Assembly (NCBI GenBank): GCA_020724265.1
Contig: DYHH01000002.1
Coordinates: 62,001-126,000 of the forward strand
DNA length: 64,000 nucleotides
DNA from: Melioribacter roseus
GTDB taxonomy: Bacteria; Bacteroidota; Ignavibacteria; Ignavibacteriales; Melioribacteraceae
Reading direction: 5' to 3'
The translations under genes and the position numbers were made by a program. The notes beneath the pieces are model-generated. The model did no database searches. It saw nothing but the letters and a program-made list of their open reading frames with translations, and had not been told where the DNA came from. This document shows positions 59,783 through 64,000 of the stretch, piece by piece; the first letter of the stretch is position 1, and each line of letters opens with the position of its first letter.

Positions 59783-61831
59783 ATGAAAAGTATATTTATA
59801 ATAATTCTCGCTTTAGTAATAAATACCACATTTAGTTACACAGGTATCAGAGAAAAAATAAATATAAATGAAGACTGGTTTTTTATTAAAGGAGAACTGA
59901 AAACCGGTTTCGCAAAGAATTTAGCTCTACTTGAATGGGATAAAGTTAATCTTCCGCATACATGGAATGTTTGGGATTCGTTTGATACAAGAGTTGAGGA
60001 AGATTCTCTCTTTGATATTGCGGAATATTATTATCGAGGTCCCGGGTGGTATAGAAAAGAAATCTTTTTCCCGAAATCCGATAAAGGGAAAAGAATCTTT
60101 ATTGAATTTGAAGCAGCTAATGTTCTTGCAGATGTCTGGGTTAATGAAATACATGTTGGACAACATATTGGCGGCTATTCCGGATTTAAATATGATATTA
60201 CAGATTATTTGTACTACGGTAAAAATAATCTCATTGCAGTTAGAGTTGATAATTCATTCAATTATGATATTCCTCCTCAGCGTGCAGACTATACAATGTA
60301 CGGCGGAATATATAGAGATGTTTACTTAGTAAAAACAAACCAAACTTATTTTGAATATGTTCATATTACTTCGCCAAAAGTTTCGGAAAAAGAAGCAGAA
60401 ATTTTTATTGAGCCTTTTATAATCAACAAAAGCGAAAATGATTTTATTGGTAGTCTTAAATTTGAAATTTTTGATCCGGTAAAGAAAAAAATTAGCGAAA
60501 AAAGTTTCGAAATTTTTATTAAAGACCAAGATTCGGTAAAACTTAAATTCGATTTAGCAAATGTTGTTGATCCAAAGTTTTGGTCACCCGACTCGCCAAA
60601 TTTATACAATTTTGCTGCTTCAATAGAAATTAATAGTTCTTCTGTCGATAGAATCACAAATCATTTTGGAATAAGGTGGTATGAGTTTGACGGACAAGAA
60701 GGATTTTTTTTAAATGGTAGTTACTTAAAACTGCATGGAGTTAACCGTCATCAAGATAGATATGGTTATGGGAATGCTCTTCCTAATGAACTCCATCGCG
60801 AAGATGTTAGAATGATTAAAGATATTGGTGCAAACTTTCTTCGGCTAGCTCATTATCAGCAAGATCCCGTTGTATTGAATATGTGTGATAGTCTGGGTCT
60901 ACTTGTCTGGGAAGAAATTCCTGTGATTACTTCTGTCGGCGAAGATAAATTTAAAGAAAATGCAAAAAGTATGTTATATGAAATGATAACGCAGCATTAC
61001 AATCATCCAAGTATAATTGTTTGGGGGTTGATGAATGAAACAGTTAGAAGCCAACCGAATGATAGACTTCATATTAATGTTGAAATTTGTAAAGAGCTTA
61101 GTGAGATGGCTAAAGAATTAGATCCTTACAGATACACAACACAAGCTCAAATGCGTGCTCGTGGTGAAGATATTCATAAATATACCGATATAAGAGCTTG
61201 GAATAAGTATTTTGGCTGGTACTATGATGACTTTGAAGATTTTGGTCCTTTTATGGATAATGAACATGCAAAAGATCCAAACCAACCTTTTATAATTAGC
61301 GAATACGGGGCAGGAAGCAAACTCGGTTATCATGTTGAGAATCCTACTGAACCGGATTTTAGTGAAGAATGGGCCCTTGAATTTCACCGTTCGCATTGGG
61401 AACAAATAAAAGAAAGAAAATGGATTGCTGGCTCAACCGTATGGAATATGTTCGATTTTGCTTCCGATGAAAAAGCCGGAAATGAACCCCACATAAATCA
61501 AAAAGGTTTAGCCTCTTTCGATCGAAAACCTAAAGATGTTTTTTATTATTACCAAAGTGAATGGTCTAAAGAACCGATGATTTATATTGTTTCGCACACT
61601 TGGCTTGAACGTGAAGGGAAGAAGAATGAATTGAAAACATTAGAGGTGTTCTCTAACTGCTACGAAGTAGAATTAGTATTAAATGAAAAGAGTTTTGGTA
61701 CAAAAACAAATAAACCATTTATATGGGAAGTAAATTATCAACCTGGAAAAAATATAATTAAAGCAATGGGGATTATGAAAGATGTTAAAGTGTACGATGA
61801 ACTTGAGATAAATTATATAGTTATTGACTAA
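59783..61831 (+). CDS. GH2-family exo-glycosidase (beta-galactosidase/beta-glucuronidase type)
   Basis: A 682-residue exported glycoside hydrolase. Jelly-roll sugar-binding domain at about 20-190 (LPHTWNVWDSFD, YYRGPGWYRKEIF, GGYSGFKYDITDYL), immunoglobulin-like domain about 195-300, then the catalytic barrel (LHGVNRHQDRYGYGNALPNE). The acid/base Glu is Glu419 in WGLMNETV, and the nucleophile Glu507 in IISEYGAGS. The specificity (galactoside or glucuronide) cannot be told from motifs. GGGGGG lies before the ATG. It would act in the periplasm or at the surface on side chains or oligomers. Confidence 0.9.
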   Translation: MKSIFIIILALVINTTFSYTGIREKININEDWFFIKGELKTGFAKNLALLEWDKVNLPHTWNVWDSFDTRVEEDSLFDIAEYYYRGPGWYRKEIFFPKSDKGKRIFIEFEAANVLADVWVNEIHVGQHIGGYSGFKYDITDYLYYGKNNLIAVRVDNSFNYDIPPQRADYTMYGGIYRDVYLVKTNQTYFEYVHITSPKVSEKEAEIFIEPFIINKSENDFIGSLKFEIFDPVKKKISEKSFEIFIKDQDSVKLKFDLANVVDPKFWSPDSPNLYNFAASIEINSSSVDRITNHFGIRWYEFDGQEGFFLNGSYLKLHGVNRHQDRYGYGNALPNELHREDVRMIKDIGANFLRLAHYQQDPVVLNMCDSLGLLVWEEIPVITSVGEDKFKENAKSMLYEMITQHYNHPSIIVWGLMNETVRSQPNDRLHINVEICKELSEMAKELDPYRYTTQAQMRARGEDIHKYTDIRAWNKYFGWYYDDFEDFGPFMDNEHAKDPNQPFIISEYGAGSKLGYHVENPTEPDFSEEWALEFHRSHWEQIKERKWIAGSTVWNMFDFASDEKAGNEPHINQKGLASFDRKPKDVFYYYQSEWSKEPMIYIVSHTWLEREGKKNELKTLEVFSNCYEVELVLNEKSFGTKTNKPFIWEVNYQPGKNIIKAMGIMKDVKVYDELEINYIVID

Positions 61832-61849
61832 AGACTTGAAGGTAAATCT

Positions 61850-63454
61850 ATGATTAAGAAAACATCTATTTTTGTTTTGTTGATTGTTTTATTAACGACA
61901 TCTTTTAACTCGCAAATAGCAAGTAGTACTATTTATAATATTGTTGACTTTGGGGCCGTAGCTGACGGCAAATCATTAAGTACACAAGCAATTCAAAAAG
62001 CGGTTGATATGTGTTCGGAAACAGGGGGTACAGTTTTAATCCCTGCCGGCACTTTTTTAACCGGCTCGATTGAATTAAAAAACAACGTTACTATTTATCT
62101 TCAACAAGGTGCTCTTCTTTTAGGAAGTACTAATATTGACGACTATAAATCCTTTATACCTGAGCTCAAATCATATAACGACCTTTTTCTTGAGTACAGC
62201 ATCTTCTATGCAGAGAAAAAAGAAAATATTTCAATTAGAGGTGAAGGAACAATTGACGGACAAGGTTGGGCATTTCAAGCAACCACTCTTAAGAAACCCG
62301 ATAGATATAAAAATCGCCCTTTTGTAATTCGTTTTGTACAATGTAAGAATATAAAAATTATGGATGTTACTCTGCAGAATTCGGCTATGTGGATGCAACA
62401 GTACCTTGCATGCGAAGATTTGATCATCAAAGGCATCAGAGTGTACAATCACGTTAACAAAAATAATGATATGATCGATATTGACGGCTGCAAGAATGTA
62501 ATTATATCGGATTGTATAGGCGATACTGATGATGATGCATTAACTCTAAAAAGCACTTCTCCTTATATAACTGAAAATGTAACAATAACAAATTGTGTAA
62601 TTAGTAGTCATTGCAATGCTATAAAATTCGGCACTGAATCTACCGGTGGATTTAGAAATATTACTATATCCAATATTGTAATTAAACCCTCATCTTCCGA
62701 GACAAAGATTTATGGATTCGATGAAGGCATTAGCGGTATTACCTTAGCAACTGTTGACGGCGGTATAGTTGAAGGAATACTTATTAATAACATTAGGATT
62801 GACGGTCCGCAAGTACCAATTTATCTTCGTTTAGGTAATAGAGCTCGTAAACATACTGAGAATGCTCCTACCCCCGAAGTTGGTATTTTCAAAAATGTAA
62901 AGATCAGCAATATTATCGCGACTAATATCAAATCTATCGGCTCATCAATAACAGGGATACCAGGACATAAAATTAAAAATGTAGTTTTAGAAAACATCTC
63001 TATCGAATACGGCGGCGGTGGAACTTTAGAAGATGCCGATAAAATAATTCCTAATCTTGAAGATCATTATCCCGAAAGTACAAAGTGGGGATTGCTTCCA
63101 GCATACGGATTTTATGTTAGGCATGTTGAAAATATTACTCTTAACAACATAGAAGTAAAATTTAAGAAACCCGAACTAAGACCGGCATTTATTTTGGAGA
63201 ATGTAGTGGGTTTAAGGATGTCTTTAATAAAAGCCGAATGTGATCAAAATACTAAATCCATTATTAAGTTTAATAATGTTTTTGATGCATCAATATTCAA
63301 TTCAATGGCTGCATCGCCGGTTGAAAATTTCTTAATTGTCGATGGGGAAGATTCAGATAATATTCGACTAATTGGAAATGATTTTTCGAATGTAAACGAA
63401 AGTGTTCTGAACAAAACTAATGCTGAAATAAAACAAAACGGAAACATACGTTGA
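61850..63454 (+). CDS. GH28-family polygalacturonase-like protein
   Basis: A 534-residue exported right-handed beta-helix enzyme: VDFGAVADGKSLSTQAIQKAVDMCSETGGTVLIPAG is the usual start of the fold. Catalytic region: NNDMIDIDG (Asp207, in the NTD position) and GDTDDDALTLKS (Asp228-Asp229); the usual GHG loop is SSHCNAIKFGTES (His254), as in some bacterial exo-acting GH28 enzymes. It probably releases galacturonate or related uronate from pectin or rhamnogalacturonan. This is the clearest indication of a pectic substrate in the locus. Confidence 0.85.
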   Translation: MIKKTSIFVLLIVLLTTSFNSQIASSTIYNIVDFGAVADGKSLSTQAIQKAVDMCSETGGTVLIPAGTFLTGSIELKNNVTIYLQQGALLLGSTNIDDYKSFIPELKSYNDLFLEYSIFYAEKKENISIRGEGTIDGQGWAFQATTLKKPDRYKNRPFVIRFVQCKNIKIMDVTLQNSAMWMQQYLACEDLIIKGIRVYNHVNKNNDMIDIDGCKNVIISDCIGDTDDDALTLKSTSPYITENVTITNCVISSHCNAIKFGTESTGGFRNITISNIVIKPSSSETKIYGFDEGISGITLATVDGGIVEGILINNIRIDGPQVPIYLRLGNRARKHTENAPTPEVGIFKNVKISNIIATNIKSIGSSITGIPGHKIKNVVLENISIEYGGGGTLEDADKIIPNLEDHYPESTKWGLLPAYGFYVRHVENITLNNIEVKFKKPELRPAFILENVVGLRMSLIKAECDQNTKSIIKFNNVFDASIFNSMAASPVENFLIVDGEDSDNIRLIGNDFSNVNESVLNKTNAEIKQNGNIR

Positions 63455-63476
63455 TAATCAATAAAAGGTAACTGTA

Positions 63477-64000
63477 ATGAAAAGAAAAGATTTCTTTAAA
63501 AACGCTTCTTTTTTATCAATGGCGGCTCTTGCTTATCCCTCTTATATTTTAGCAGATAAAAATTCATTTGAAATTAAAACCGGAGTTACTGTTAAATCAA
63601 TCGAGACTTATGTCTTTAAAAAAGCAACATATGTCAAAATTATTTCAAGTGAGGGAGTCAGCGGCTGGGGAGAAGCAGATCATGATCATCCGGAATTAAC
63701 TGCAAAGGTAATCGAAAAAATTTGTAAACCTATTGTAATAGGACAAGATCCTTTTGATACCGAATACTTATGGCATCAAATGTACTTCAAAGGTGAAGAT
63801 ATTGGAAATACGGGGTTGCTGCCCGGTGCAATTGCCGGTATTGATAATGCTTTATGGGATCTAAAAGGAAAGTTGTTAAATATGCCGGTACATAAAATTT
63901 CCGGCAGCTTTGCAGTTGAAAAGGTTCGAGTTTACGGCAGTTTCGGTAGAGGTGATAATCCTAAAACAAGAAAAGGTCCTGAGGAGATGGCAAAAATTGC
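63477..64000 (+). CDS. Enolase-superfamily (mandelate racemase/muconate lactonizing) protein, 5' part
   Basis: The gene begins at an ATG preceded by AAAGG (63464-63468) and runs off the window; 174 codons are visible. MKRKDFFKNASFLSMAALAYPSYILA looks like a Tat-type or Sec export signal with Lys-Arg in place of Arg-Arg. The N-terminal capping domain of the MR/MLE family follows: VKSIETYVFKKATYVKIISSEGVSGWGEAD, IGQDPFDTEYLWHQMYF, LPGAIAGIDNALWDLKGKLLNMPVHKI. Its active-site half is outside the window. Sugar-acid dehydration (galactonate, mannonate or similar) is common in this superfamily. Confidence 0.78.
   Translation, partial: MKRKDFFKNASFLSMAALAYPSYILADKNSFEIKTGVTVKSIETYVFKKATYVKIISSEGVSGWGEADHDHPELTAKVIEKICKPIVIGQDPFDTEYLWHQMYFKGEDIGNTGLLPGAIAGIDNALWDLKGKLLNMPVHKISGSFAVEKVRVYGSFGRGDNPKTRKGPEEMAKI

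Overview
The window is AT-rich bacterial DNA, almost certainly chromosomal, from the Bacteroidota/Chlorobiota/Ignavibacteriota (FCB) group, and an Ignavibacteria-like organism fits best. The support is the outer-membrane repertoire (DUF5686 protein, TonB-dependent receptor with a carboxypeptidase-like N-terminal domain, DUF4861 lipoprotein), many secreted glycosidases, FecR-type anti-sigma factor and mixed ATG/GTG/TTG starts, some with clear Shine-Dalgarno sites. This placement is inference from gene content; no rRNA is present. No mobile element, CRISPR array or phage gene was seen.

Positions 1-30,136 hold ordinary genes in short units: the end of an exported protein; a TIGR01777 epimerase and a methyltransferase, divergent; a DUF5686 outer-membrane protein; a HEAT-repeat protein; an orphan GAF-PAS-PAS histidine kinase; a small metal-uptake unit (DUF2946-like protein, His/Asp-rich lipoprotein, ZnuD-like TonB receptor); a nitroreductase; an ATP-grasp enzyme; 1-pyrroline-5-carboxylate dehydrogenase; an ECF sigma/anti-sigma pair; a peptidoglycan-recycling trio (amino-sugar kinase, AmpG-like permease, NagZ fused to a beta-lactamase-fold domain); an ABC exporter with a LolA-like partner; sucC; a von Willebrand A lipoprotein; mscL; a YdeI-like protein; tRNA-Thr; a DUF971 protein and a SpoU/TrmH methyltransferase.

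Positions 30,579-64,000 are one same-strand run of about 27 genes with very small gaps: a carbohydrate/uronate utilisation locus. It opens with an AraR-type regulator (GntR DNA-binding domain plus LacI-type sensor) whose leader carries a palindromic operator candidate. A complete TRAP transporter follows (DctP, DctQ, DctM), then exported glycosidase-like proteins (GH84-like, GH20, GH2, GH28, an alpha/alpha-barrel protein and an 840-residue unknown). Cytoplasmic uronate enzymes are interleaved: UxaC, UxaE, UxuB-type mannonate oxidoreductase, KDG kinase, KDPG aldolase, KduI and KduD. NagB and 6-phosphogluconate dehydrogenase are also present.

Together these genes predict release of uronic-acid and amino-sugar residues outside the cytoplasm, uptake of uronates by the TRAP system, and conversion through tagaturonate, fructuronate and mannonate, or through the Kdu branch, to KDG, KDPG, pyruvate and glyceraldehyde 3-phosphate. 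There is no SusC/SusD pair and no UxuA mannonate dehydratase in the window. A LarA-superfamily (nickel-pincer) homologue next to the KDG kinase and a partial enolase-superfamily gene at the right edge are candidates for the missing step. Other points of interest are an Nramp-fold transporter without the metal-binding motifs, a TonB-C/ThuA fusion lipoprotein, and a textbook intrinsic terminator inside the start of the TonB receptor gene.
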